DNA of 64,000 nucleotides from Exiguobacterium acetylicum. GTDB lineage: Bacteria > Bacillota > Bacilli > Exiguobacteriales > Exiguobacteriaceae. Positions 1 to 9,054 of the stretch are shown here, in pieces. Positions within the stretch are counted from its first letter, which is position 1, and the number at the start of each line of letters is the position of its first letter. Below the pieces are notes generated by a model. That model did not search any database. It was not told the DNA's origin and worked only from the letters and a program-made list of their open reading frames with translations. Location: the NCBI RefSeq assembly GCF_022170825.1, contig NZ_CP081878.1, positions 336,001-400,000 on the forward strand. The letters are read 5' to 3'. Made by a program: the position numbers and the translations under genes.

Positions 1-1
1 A

Positions 2-1243
2 TCAAACAATAAAGAACTAGAAATGACGAAAGAAATAAAAGTATATAACTTATTGTACGCATCATCGTCGATTTATGCTGAAAAAATCGTAGAAGGATGG
101 AATGAAGAACAAAACTGGGATATTTGTAATGATTGTTCTAGTAAAAACATATGCATTATAAATAGCAATCATTTAGCTTTAAGTGATAAAACAACAAAAA
201 ATCGAATGATGCGTATGTATAAATCTTTAGATATGAACGGTAAGCATATGACAATGCGAGAGCTACTCATTCACTTAGCCTATACGCAAACAGGCGGAAT
301 GGCTTGCAAAGATATACATGAGGCTTCTAATAGTGAATCAATCCAAGCGTTAGCAAAAAAATCGTACTATGAGAACTTTTTTGGTAACAACCTTAGACCA
401 GAAGTCTTTGAGGAAATTGGTGGCATCCAAGAATTTAAATCATTGGATCCTGGATACATTTCAGACTCTTTAATTGATGACTTTTTACTTAATGGTGACT
501 TAAGTAGTAACGAACAAATAAAAGACACACATCACACTTTGTTTGGTAAAGATATTGATGTTGAAAACGGTGCTTATTATGAAGATGTAAAAATGTATCG
601 TTCAAATATACATGGTGATAATGTGAACGGTGTTGAATTAATGAATAAATGGTTTCCTAGATTACGAAGAAAGTATTACTTTGAGTCTCAAGATAATAAA
701 AAGGTTGAAAAATTAATCCCTTATCGTCACCGGTATGATTTTATAAGCATTCTTCATAGAGGAAAAATTGAACATAGCATAAAGGTTAAACTTGTAGATG
801 GATTAAATACATTCTTCGCAAAGAGAATGGTGTATTCTCCTTCTCATCAGCTGTATGTATCTTCAGATAGTTTATTAGTTCATCAAATTATTGGGCTAGA
901 TCAAGTGGAATTTCATATACAAGGTAAAAATGAAACAATAGATCAAACAGGTACAAAATTAACTTTGAGTGTACAAGGTGTAGAACTAGCTATTAATTTA
1001 GTGACTTTTGAATATCTAATGCGTTTGAGTAATGGGGGCATGTTAAACGTTTTGAGAGAACATGTAGAGATATTACTTAATAGTTTTCGAAATAGATTGA
1101 TTTCACTAAAAAAACAAGATGAAAATATTTTACAAATTTTGAAATTCGATCGTGTTCAAGGGGCATTTGTATTAGAGACAATTGAAATTAATGAAAATGG
1201 AGATACTGGTATAGATATTGATCCTGAAGATGATGATTTTTAA
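2..1243 (+). CDS. sspF: SspF/DptF-like ATPase, C-terminal part (5' end off window)
   Basis: Partial gene. The frame stays open to the left edge of the window, so the ATG at 23 is probably internal and the true start lies outside. The visible 413 or so codons would follow an upstream AAA+/P-loop core, which cannot be seen. Counting from the ATG at 23, residues 34-50 hold a C-x2-C-x5-C-x5-H pattern that could bind zinc. After it comes a lid-like stretch (MTMRELLIHLAYTQTGG) of the kind found C-terminal to the ATPase core in DNA phosphorothioation-dependent restriction proteins (DptF). The C-terminus is very acidic (DPEDDDF). It is the first gene of an F-G-H run in which G and H follow closely. 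Assignment as SspF/DptF rests on this order and the motif pattern. It could be another defence AAA ATPase. Codon use is strongly AT-rich. Confidence 0.55.
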   Translation, partial: SNNKELEMTKEIKVYNLLYASSSIYAEKIVEGWNEEQNWDICNDCSSKNICIINSNHLALSDKTTKNRMMRMYKSLDMNGKHMTMRELLIHLAYTQTGGMACKDIHEASNSESIQALAKKSYYENFFGNNLRPEVFEEIGGIQEFKSLDPGYISDSLIDDFLLNGDLSSNEQIKDTHHTLFGKDIDVENGAYYEDVKMYRSNIHGDNVNGVELMNKWFPRLRRKYYFESQDNKKVEKLIPYRHRYDFISILHRGKIEHSIKVKLVDGLNTFFAKRMVYSPSHQLYVSSDSLLVHQIIGLDQVEFHIQGKNETIDQTGTKLTLSVQGVELAINLVTFEYLMRLSNGGMLNVLREHVEILLNSFRNRLISLKKQDENILQILKFDRVQGAFVLETIEINENGDTGIDIDPEDDDF

Positions 1244-1276
1244 ATCTAAGTAAAAGTGGTTGAAAGGGTGTTAGAG

Positions 1277-2896
1277 ATGCAAGAAGAAAGTACAAAATTT
1301 TCTAGTAAGATTGGTGCTGAAATATGGGGACATCGTTTTAAAGATGGACAGCGCGGACCAGAGTATACTTTAGAGTTTTTAAACGTATTTGCTGGAACAG
1401 GTTTTAGTCTAGAAAAGAAGTATTATGACCGAAGAAAAATGATTGAATTTCGCCAGTTTGTCTATGAAGGAGAGAAAGAGGGCGCAAAAGGTCATACTGC
1501 AATTTTTGAAGCAAAGAAAAAAGATGTAATTCAAAAGAAACTTGGAGTAAGTGAAAAACAATTAGAAGATTTACAAGTGTTCTTTAAAAATCTAACTATT
1601 CCTCTAATGACACCGATGGGAAAACCAGTTGATCGCTCTTGGTACGCTCAAATGATGTACCCTCTCCACGAGTCATTGCTTTTTTCTGAAGTTCGTGTAA
1701 ATAGAGATAAAGGTAACTCGAAAAATTTAACCATTAATTATGAACGTAATTTTTTTGCTCGTGGTGGAGAATTGTATTTTTTAATGTTGCATTATGGAAC
1801 CTTAAATAATCCTGAATTAAGGATTAGTATCGAGAAAAACATGAAAACACTACTATCTAGCTCTAGTGGGGTAATTGCTGTCATTAATCAAATTAATGAA
1901 GCATTTAGTGAGTATAGTACTGGAGATCAGCCGGCACCACTAATTAAAGATAAAGAATTATCGAATGTTATTACTAGTTGGGAAAGTAGTGAATATCCAA
2001 CTTTACCAAATACAGATTTAGCACTGTATAAAGAATTTGCAGAAGAACTTAATGCATTGCTCATGCTAAGCATTGATATTTATGAAATGTTTGATATTTT
2101 AACTTCTCTCATAACATTTCAACTTCATCGCTATATGATTTTTCAATCAGAACAAATTATTGGTGAAACGAGCAATTATTTCATTGATTGTTTAGAAGGT
2201 CAGAATAAATCAATTAAATTTTTAGCTCAAGATTCTTATCGAATTCACGAAACTATAGTAAGAGAAGCGTATAAAACGTTTGTGGAAGATCGAGTAGAAG
2301 AAATATTTTCTGAAGATAAAGCAGAAGAAAAAATTTATTTTTGGAGAAATAATTTCGATGGCTCTGAAAAAGATAAAGTGAAGGGTTATTCTGGATTTTT
2401 TAATGAATTAAATTTAAATAGTCTTCAAGCAACAAAAAAGAAAAAACTTATTGAGGCATTAGAGACTAAAGATATTACTAATGCTAAAAAGTTACTTAGA
2501 TTACGGATCATAGAACTTTATATGGAGGATTTATCTAAAACACAAGTCCCTATTATGAAAACTTTGGCTCGTGATGGTCAGTTTATTGTTTCTGGAAAAG
2601 GATCCAAAGCTCGATATGTACTACATGATAATGTCTTAAGTGCTTTAGTGTATGCAACTCTCAATGGTCAGAATAACTTACCATATGATGATTTCTTAAA
2701 TGAATTATTCCTAAAATATCGCATTATTATTGGGGAAGATGCCGCTAAGCTTTCTGGACTGTATTCAAAAGAGGGAATCAATCTAAGTCACTTTAGAAGC
2801 AATGAGAAAAAAATGAGACAAAAATTAAAACAAAATGGACTACTCCAAGAATACTCAGATGCAACAGCATTAGTTACAAATCCTTATTTTAATTGA
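1277..2896 (+). CDS. sspG: SspG/DptG-like phosphorothioate-restriction component (candidate)
   Basis: A 539-residue protein with no signal peptide or membrane segment and no motif I can name with certainty. The ATG at 1277 is chosen over the in-frame GTG at 1256 because a GAAAGGGTG ribosome site ends six bases before it. Notable features are basic/acidic helical stretches, a conserved-looking N-terminal block (IGAEIWGHRF, residues 12-21) and a predominantly alpha-helical second half. It sits 33 bases after the DptF/SspF-like gene and 29 bases before the giant translocase gene, so the three are almost certainly co-transcribed. Family knowledge: DptG/SspG are the middle subunits of restriction complexes that pair with phosphorothioate modification. 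The biochemical role of this subunit is not apparent here. The name is inferred mainly from position and size. Confidence 0.5.
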   Translation: MQEESTKFSSKIGAEIWGHRFKDGQRGPEYTLEFLNVFAGTGFSLEKKYYDRRKMIEFRQFVYEGEKEGAKGHTAIFEAKKKDVIQKKLGVSEKQLEDLQVFFKNLTIPLMTPMGKPVDRSWYAQMMYPLHESLLFSEVRVNRDKGNSKNLTINYERNFFARGGELYFLMLHYGTLNNPELRISIEKNMKTLLSSSSGVIAVINQINEAFSEYSTGDQPAPLIKDKELSNVITSWESSEYPTLPNTDLALYKEFAEELNALLMLSIDIYEMFDILTSLITFQLHRYMIFQSEQIIGETSNYFIDCLEGQNKSIKFLAQDSYRIHETIVREAYKTFVEDRVEEIFSEDKAEEKIYFWRNNFDGSEKDKVKGYSGFFNELNLNSLQATKKKKLIEALETKDITNAKKLLRLRIIELYMEDLSKTQVPIMKTLARDGQFIVSGKGSKARYVLHDNVLSALVYATLNGQNNLPYDDFLNELFLKYRIIIGEDAAKLSGLYSKEGINLSHFRSNEKKMRQKLKQNGLLQEYSDATALVTNPYFN

Positions 2897-2925
2897 TGCA
2901 AAGTAACGGGAAGGAGCATTAAGCA

Positions 2926-5900
2926 ATGATTGCAAGAATTAATCAAAAAGAAAAGATAATAGGCAGTTGGATTGCACAACATTTACTTAATTATCTTAAA
3001 GATCATAAAAACAAAAATGCTGAAAAAGTACTAGTGAAGATAGAAGGAATAAACGAAGAATACTTTCCAGCGATCTTAAATGCTTTATTGGAAAATCAAA
3101 CTCAACTCAAAAGTTTTTATGAACCATTGATACGGACTATAAAACAAATTGACGGTTATGATTCATTTGTTTTGAATGAAAACGAAAATGGAGTATGGTT
3201 GCGAAATAATGTAAAAACGAATGAAGCATTAATTTTATTAATGAATGAGCGAACACCAGAAGCTCAAAGCTTAAAAGATATTGTTTCTATTGATGAAACA
3301 CAATTACTATCATCAGATGGATTTTTCAGTTTAGACCAATCTCTACGAGAAAAAGGATATTTAGAACCACATCAAATAAAAGATTTGCTCAAACTAATTG
3401 GAGCATATCAGCATAGAGGAGAACTTGATTTACAACTCTCAATGCTTATTGCTTATATTGAAAGTGTTTTACAAGAGAAGGAAATATCTAATGATACATT
3501 TAAAGTGGTTTTAGGAAAATCTCTTCCTCATTTTCGGCTATTTAAAGACGAGCATTTAAAGTTTGAGTCACTAGATGGTCTTCGTAGTCAGCTTAGAAAA
3601 AACTTTTTATTAAGTCACTTAAGAAAAACCTTAGTAAATTATTTAGAGCCAGAAAAGTTGATGAAAAATGTAGATAATTTTATTACTAATGAAGAAAAAA
3701 ATAATTTTTCAAGTGAAGTTTGGAAAAGCTTTAATAACGATAAAGTATTGTTTTTAGAAAAAACTATGGAGTTTATTGAAAGACGAAACAATGACCTTTT
3801 AAATCTCGTTTCATACAATGATGCAGAACGAATTTTTGGATTTAAAGTGTCTAATTCTTTAAAGGATAAATTGAATAATGCAAGAGATATAATTCTAGAC
3901 AATTTTGCAGAGAAAATTAGAGAAGCAAAAAGTATTGAAGAAGAGAGCCAATTAAAGCAAGAAAAAATGGAGGCTGAAAGTCGTTTTGATCGTGGCGTTG
4001 AAGCCGTAAATTCTAAAAATGACATTGAGGCGATTCGAGAATTTCGAGAAGAATATGAACAAGAACTTGAAAAAGAAAATATACTGAAAAAAATTATTAA
4101 TATTGAAAACAAGCTTGAGAATCCATCTGAATACATTGATATTTTTGAAGCGATTTTATCTGAAAGTTTAGTGATGTTAGAGGAAATAGATCATGAAGAA
4201 TTCAGTGGTAATCTTACCTTTGAAATTTCAATAGATCAAAATACAGAAGTTTCTGAAGAACAAGCTAGATTCTTTAATTTTCATCTAAAATCTTTATCAA
4301 TGTTGTCTTCAAATATAATTGTTCTTTCGGAATTGAAGAACACTAACGAATCATCTAAAGAGATTGAAGTAATCCCTGTTAAATTACGACTTTTGAAAAA
4401 TGAAAATTCTATAGCGAAATCTACTGTCAAAATTGATGCTAGTAGAACATTAATTGAAACGAGTTTTTCCAAATTTATTAATCAAATTCAAGATGGATTT
4501 TTACATTCTATTATTACGAAAAAGGGTACGCCAGTTGAAGAAGATCTTAATGAGTATTTGAGTGAACAACAAAATTATACCCTTATGTCTGATAAACGAT
4601 TGTTAGAACCTATCGAGCAATTTAAAAAATACAATTCTGAGTACACTAATATTCTTAAATCTATTATCGACGAAAATAGAGGAATAACTATTGAAGATTT
4701 AAATCAAGTAGCTGATCTTAGCGAATCATTTTTAAAGTGCTCGGATCATGATGTAGATAGTGTTAGGAAAATATACTCACTTTTAAATGAAATTGGAACA
4801 ATAAAGATTTTCGAAACTAAAAACGCTAAACAAGCAGAAGTTGAACGTAAAATAGTATCTGTATTTAATCCTATTAGATTTATTGCTTACGGCTTTAAAC
4901 TCATTCATTTTGGAAAATTACTGTCTAATATTTCTGATACATCTGAACAACGCAATAAAATACAAGACGTAGAAGATTTAAAGCAGTACAAAGAGTATCT
5001 AAGAGGATCATTTACTAACTTAGCACCATCTTATTACGTATCTGGAGATGGGAATCATCTATTTGCTCAAGACGAATTGTATGGTCAGGGAACATACATC
5101 GAAGGTGGAGAAATTGAGAGTGTGACCTCCCAAGCAACTTCTTTTGCGAAAGAAATTGAAAAAGTTACAAACGATTATATTCGAGTTTATCCATATGCTG
5201 CGGATTGTTTAGATATTTTATTCTTATATGTTACAAATTTAGAGTTTGTAAAAAAGAGTGTAGAACAAATTTTGAAAAACGATAGCTTAAAGAAGTTGAA
5301 TATAACCATTCACAGTCCTGCGAGAGCTGCAATGCTCTATGATGAGATTAATCAATGGATTCAATCACAAGAAGAGTATATTAACGCTGTAGATTCGTTT
5401 GGTGAATTTCCTAGACTAGAAATCAATGTATTGCCTTTTAGCGATCCCAAAACACTTGCGGAAAAGCTAGATACATCCATGTTAGACTTTGATTTAGCTG
5501 TATTTATTGATTACTTTGGTCAAAGTGATAATTTAAAAATCCCACATCAATTTTACTCAGAAAGCTACAAAGAATGCGAGCTTACAGATAAAAATTGGGT
5601 CTTCTATGAGAATCGCGAATTTAAAGCAGTTAAAGAAGGTACTCGATTAATTAACTACGTTTCACCTAACCAGCCAAAATTGATGCAACAATTTTATAAT
5701 ATGCAAGCGATTTTAAAAGACGGATTAGTCATCGAACCTAATAAAATTGGTTTATTAAAAGGTAGATTATCTGTAACGCGTACAGAAACAAATACGCTAT
5801 ATAAACTTGCACATGAAAAATTTAATTGGGTTGTGACTTACGATAGATTCATGGATCCTTTACTAATGAAACAAGTAGCCGAAGGTTCAAACATTATTCG

Positions 5901-8124
5901 TTATCATGTAAATCGATTAGGAAAAGAAGAAATTAAAGTTCTTGTTTCATCTTCAGACTCAATTAGAAGATCTTCAAAAGTAGATATGGAAGTCAATTAT
6001 TATCGTGATCGTCTCCACAGTAGACTAAAAGATCAGTTGAAAGTTAGTAGTATAGACATACAACAGGTTGATAAAGCGCTTAAAATTGTTAAAGAATTAT
6101 CTGGTGGTCTAGTACTAAGAGCATTAGGACCTGGAAAATTTGTTAACGAATTCTTGTCAGTGTATTTAACTGTTCTACAGGATGAGAAATCTGAGGACAC
6201 AGTAGTTTTATGGGATATGTGCGATGAATTAGAATGGTTTAGAACCCGACAAAAACGTCCGGACTTATTAAAAACAACTATTCAATACTCTCCTGAAATA
6301 GAAACGTATAATGTTAAATTTGATTTAATAGAATTAAAGCTTATACAAGAAGAAAGTTATGTTAGTGAAGTAACTGATGCTAAAGTTCAATTGTTATCAG
6401 GTGAAAAGACGTTAAAAAAATTCTTTAGAAGATTTGATTCTACACTCGAAAGAAACTTATATTTAAATTCATTTTTACTTCATTTAGAAGATAAGCGTGC
6501 ATATGAAGAATTTGAACTAGCGATACTACATGAATTAAGAAATAACGAAAATATTCAAATCAATTTTGAATTTACAAAGTCAATTTATGCTTACATTCAT
6601 AATAAAAACATTGAATTTGAAAGTCGTTCAGAACTTTCACCTGGACACTATTATGAAAGACAAGATGAAAATGAAATAACAGTAAACACTTTTACTAGAT
6701 CATACATTTTATCTGAAATGAATGTTCCTGATCATGAAGTAAACAATGAATTGAAGGATGAAGAACTATCATTATTAGAACAGGTTGCTATAACTGATGA
6801 GAACGAGTACTTTGATCACTATACCGAAATAGATAACAGCAATCTAATTTCGGCTGAAATACTAAAAGATAATACTGTGAAAGGAAGCAACTTACAGAAT
6901 CAAAGTGAATCGAGCATAATAAACGAAAGTCAAAATATTGAAGTAGTTGAAAATACCGAGGAATTTCAATACCCAGAAGATCATGCACTAAAAAACGTTC
7001 AAGCTCCACAAACTGAATCATTTGATGAGGTATTGAAAAAATTAGGTGATAGTTATGCGGACACACTTCAAACTAAACTCCGAATAAATAATGTTCAGTT
7101 TACAGTAGAGAGAACTATCGTAGGTGCTAGTGTCATTCGAATTATTGGTAGAATTCCATCAGATCAAAGTATTACAGCAGTTGAAAAAAAAGCTAAAGAT
7201 ATGCCTTTATGGCTGCACATTGATTCACCGCCAACTATTTTTAGTGATCGAAATGGTATCAATATAGACATTAATCGTAATGATCCTGATACAATTTTCT
7301 TTTCACAGTTTATGAAGTACGTTCGAAGAGATATCACACAAACAGACTTGAAGAATGGTTTTCTTGTTCCTATTGGACTTAACCCTTTAAATGAAGTGAT
7401 GTCAGTTGATTTTAACGGAACAGAACCTCATATGTTAGTCGCTGGATCGACTGGAAGTGGAAAAAGTGTTAGTTTGAATTCAATTGTTATGTCTATGATG
7501 TGTCTATACACACCGCAAGAATTGAAGTTCGTATTTATAGATCCAAAACAAGTTGAATTTTCTATGTTTGAAGATGTTCATCATACTGATAAAGTATTAT
7601 TAGATTTAATGGATTCTGCTGATTATTTAGATGTTATGATTATGGAAATGGAAAATCGATATAGTAAATTTAAAGATGCGTATGCAAAAAATTTAAAAGA
7701 GTATAATGAAGCACTAATTGAAGAAAATAAATTATTTGAAGTTTTACCTCGCATTGTCATTGTTTTTGATGAATTTGCTGATTTCATGATGCAGGATAAA
7801 GAATTTGCACAACGTATCGAAACTGCTATTAAGAGAATAGGTCAAAAAGGACGGGCAGCAGGAATTCATATGATAGTTTGTACGCAATCACCTAAAGCGG
7901 AGATTATTAATACTACTATTAAAAATAATTTGCTAGCACGTTTAGGATTAAAAGTAACAGACGCTGTTGCATCCAACGTGGTATTAGATACAAGCGGTGC
8001 CGAAAATTTAGCGGGTAAAGGCGACTACCTCTTAAAGAAAGATAGAGAACCAGTTAGAGGTAAGAGTCCTTATTTAGAACCACAGTCTTTACGAGCATTA
8101 ATGAGGTTCTTTAAAAATAACTAA
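2926..8124 (+). CDS. sspH: SspH/DptH-like FtsK/HerA-type DNA translocase (1732 aa)
   Basis: A giant cytoplasmic protein with a C-terminal FtsK/SpoIIIE-HerA ATPase domain. The Walker A motif AGSTGSGKS lies at about residues 1506-1514 and Walker B (IVIVFDEFAD) has Asp1615-Glu1616. These are followed by an FtsK-like distal block (TQSPKAEIINTTIKNNLLARL) and a GAENLAGKGDYLL loop. The N-terminal 1400 residues have no domain I recognise. They include a charged helical, coiled-coil-like segment around residues 310-400 and an acidic linker around 1270-1360. Length and domain placement match DptH/SspH, which with F and G forms the DNA-damaging arm of phosphorothioate-based defence. An AAGGAG ribosome site lies nine bases before ATG 2926. 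An intrinsic-terminator-like hairpin follows, separating it from the modification genes. Strong AT bias suggests horizontal acquisition. Confidence 0.75.
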   Translation: MIARINQKEKIIGSWIAQHLLNYLKDHKNKNAEKVLVKIEGINEEYFPAILNALLENQTQLKSFYEPLIRTIKQIDGYDSFVLNENENGVWLRNNVKTNEALILLMNERTPEAQSLKDIVSIDETQLLSSDGFFSLDQSLREKGYLEPHQIKDLLKLIGAYQHRGELDLQLSMLIAYIESVLQEKEISNDTFKVVLGKSLPHFRLFKDEHLKFESLDGLRSQLRKNFLLSHLRKTLVNYLEPEKLMKNVDNFITNEEKNNFSSEVWKSFNNDKVLFLEKTMEFIERRNNDLLNLVSYNDAERIFGFKVSNSLKDKLNNARDIILDNFAEKIREAKSIEEESQLKQEKMEAESRFDRGVEAVNSKNDIEAIREFREEYEQELEKENILKKIINIENKLENPSEYIDIFEAILSESLVMLEEIDHEEFSGNLTFEISIDQNTEVSEEQARFFNFHLKSLSMLSSNIIVLSELKNTNESSKEIEVIPVKLRLLKNENSIAKSTVKIDASRTLIETSFSKFINQIQDGFLHSIITKKGTPVEEDLNEYLSEQQNYTLMSDKRLLEPIEQFKKYNSEYTNILKSIIDENRGITIEDLNQVADLSESFLKCSDHDVDSVRKIYSLLNEIGTIKIFETKNAKQAEVERKIVSVFNPIRFIAYGFKLIHFGKLLSNISDTSEQRNKIQDVEDLKQYKEYLRGSFTNLAPSYYVSGDGNHLFAQDELYGQGTYIEGGEIESVTSQATSFAKEIEKVTNDYIRVYPYAADCLDILFLYVTNLEFVKKSVEQILKNDSLKKLNITIHSPARAAMLYDEINQWIQSQEEYINAVDSFGEFPRLEINVLPFSDPKTLAEKLDTSMLDFDLAVFIDYFGQSDNLKIPHQFYSESYKECELTDKNWVFYENREFKAVKEGTRLINYVSPNQPKLMQQFYNMQAILKDGLVIEPNKIGLLKGRLSVTRTETNTLYKLAHEKFNWVVTYDRFMDPLLMKQVAEGSNIIRYHVNRLGKEEIKVLVSSSDSIRRSSKVDMEVNYYRDRLHSRLKDQLKVSSIDIQQVDKALKIVKELSGGLVLRALGPGKFVNEFLSVYLTVLQDEKSEDTVVLWDMCDELEWFRTRQKRPDLLKTTIQYSPEIETYNVKFDLIELKLIQEESYVSEVTDAKVQLLSGEKTLKKFFRRFDSTLERNLYLNSFLLHLEDKRAYEEFELAILHELRNNENIQINFEFTKSIYAYIHNKNIEFESRSELSPGHYYERQDENEITVNTFTRSYILSEMNVPDHEVNNELKDEELSLLEQVAITDENEYFDHYTEIDNSNLISAEILKDNTVKGSNLQNQSESSIINESQNIEVVENTEEFQYPEDHALKNVQAPQTESFDEVLKKLGDSYADTLQTKLRINNVQFTVERTIVGASVIRIIGRIPSDQSITAVEKKAKDMPLWLHIDSPPTIFSDRNGINIDINRNDPDTIFFSQFMKYVRRDITQTDLKNGFLVPIGLNPLNEVMSVDFNGTEPHMLVAGSTGSGKSVSLNSIVMSMMCLYTPQELKFVFIDPKQVEFSMFEDVHHTDKVLLDLMDSADYLDVMIMEMENRYSKFKDAYAKNLKEYNEALIEENKLFEVLPRIVIVFDEFADFMMQDKEFAQRIETAIKRIGQKGRAAGIHMIVCTQSPKAEIINTTIKNNLLARLGLKVTDAVASNVVLDTSGAENLAGKGDYLLKKDREPVRGKSPYLEPQSLRALMRFFKNN

Positions 8125-8129
8125 ACTTA

Positions 8130-8160
8130 CAAAGTAGCCAAGAGTAATCTGGCTACTTTG
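8130..8160 (+). terminator. Hairpin between sspH and sspB
   Basis: An 11-bp perfect stem (CAAAGTAGCCA / TGGCTACTTTG) with a nine-base loop, followed by a T-rich but not continuous U tract (CTTTGTT). It may partly insulate the restriction genes from the modification genes downstream. Confidence 0.6.
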
Positions 8161-8187
8161 CTTTGTTAAAATTAAGGTGGGTTACAA

Positions 8188-9054
8188 ATGGGTTTTGGAC
8201 AACATCAAAGTTTTTACTTACGTCCGCAATGGTTATATAAAGGATTAACTGAAATTAAAAGCGATCCTCGCTTTTTTTATAATGATACTCATTTTGAACA
8301 ACTAGGATTAGGGAAAAACATGGCGAAATCAGCGAAGTATTGGTTATTCTCGACCGGTCTCATGGAAGAGAAGCGGCAATCGGGAAAAACAGAACATCAC
8401 CTTACTTCTTTAGGAGAATTAGTTGATAGATACGATAAATATATTCAACACCCTGTTACAAAAAGTATTTTGCATTATACTTTAGCCTCTGATCCAAAAA
8501 TTGCAACAAGTTGGTATTGGTTTTTTAATGTATTTAAAGAATCAATTTTCGATAAAGCGTTACTGATAGAAACATTAGAAACCTGGGTTGGTCAGACATT
8601 AGAAAAATCAGTCTCTTCTAATTCACTAAAAAGAGATATTGATTGTCTCATTCAAATGTATAGCCCAAATAACCTTTCATCTACTCCTGAAGATGTTATT
8701 AAAAGTCCGTTCGAAGAATTAGGATTGATAAGTAATACAGTTAAGGGTACTTACAAAAAAACACCACTAGATACAGTGTTTAAGTTTGAAGTACTTTTCA
8801 TCACTTTTTTGATTTATATAGAAAGAAATGAACTCAATGAAGTGAGTCTTGATGAATTAATCGATGGCGAAAAATTATGGGGAAGAATTTTTAATCTTCC
8901 GAGGTCTGAAATTGTTAACTGTCTAGAAGAGATGCAAAAAAGTTATCCAATAATTTTTACTAGAACGAACCGTCTCGATGTAGTTAGAATTACTGATACA
9001 ACTAGTTATTTAGATTATATGGAACGATTTTTTGAAAATGAGGTAGTACTATGA
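8188..9054 (+). CDS. sspB: DUF4007 protein, SspB-like DNA nickase of phosphorothioate modification
   Basis: A 288-residue protein with the DUF4007 layout. The N-terminal FGQHQSFYLRPQWLYKGL stretch is followed by the LGLGKNMAKSAKYW helix (about residues 42-55), which resembles the LGVGKNMV-type signature of the family. Then comes a T-S-L-G element ending in a helical region. Family knowledge: a DUF4007 protein is the SspB component of SspABCD, the single-strand phosphorothioate modification system, reported to nick DNA so that sulfur can be placed in the backbone. Start ATG 8188 has an AAGGTGG ribosome site. Its 3' end overlaps the next gene by four bases (ATGA), implying translational coupling to the large ATPase. 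The assignment is supported further by an SspD-like gene just beyond that ATPase. Confidence 0.75.
   Translation: MGFGQHQSFYLRPQWLYKGLTEIKSDPRFFYNDTHFEQLGLGKNMAKSAKYWLFSTGLMEEKRQSGKTEHHLTSLGELVDRYDKYIQHPVTKSILHYTLASDPKIATSWYWFFNVFKESIFDKALLIETLETWVGQTLEKSVSSNSLKRDIDCLIQMYSPNNLSSTPEDVIKSPFEELGLISNTVKGTYKKTPLDTVFKFEVLFITFLIYIERNELNEVSLDELIDGEKLWGRIFNLPRSEIVNCLEEMQKSYPIIFTRTNRLDVVRITDTTSYLDYMERFFENEVVL

Noticed and set aside
3639-4136. Minus-strand open frame of 165 codons inside the sspH-like gene
   Set aside because: It is the complement of an AT-rich, Lys/Glu-rich coding stretch, giving a Ser/Phe/Leu-rich translation with no ribosome site; a shadow of the real gene.
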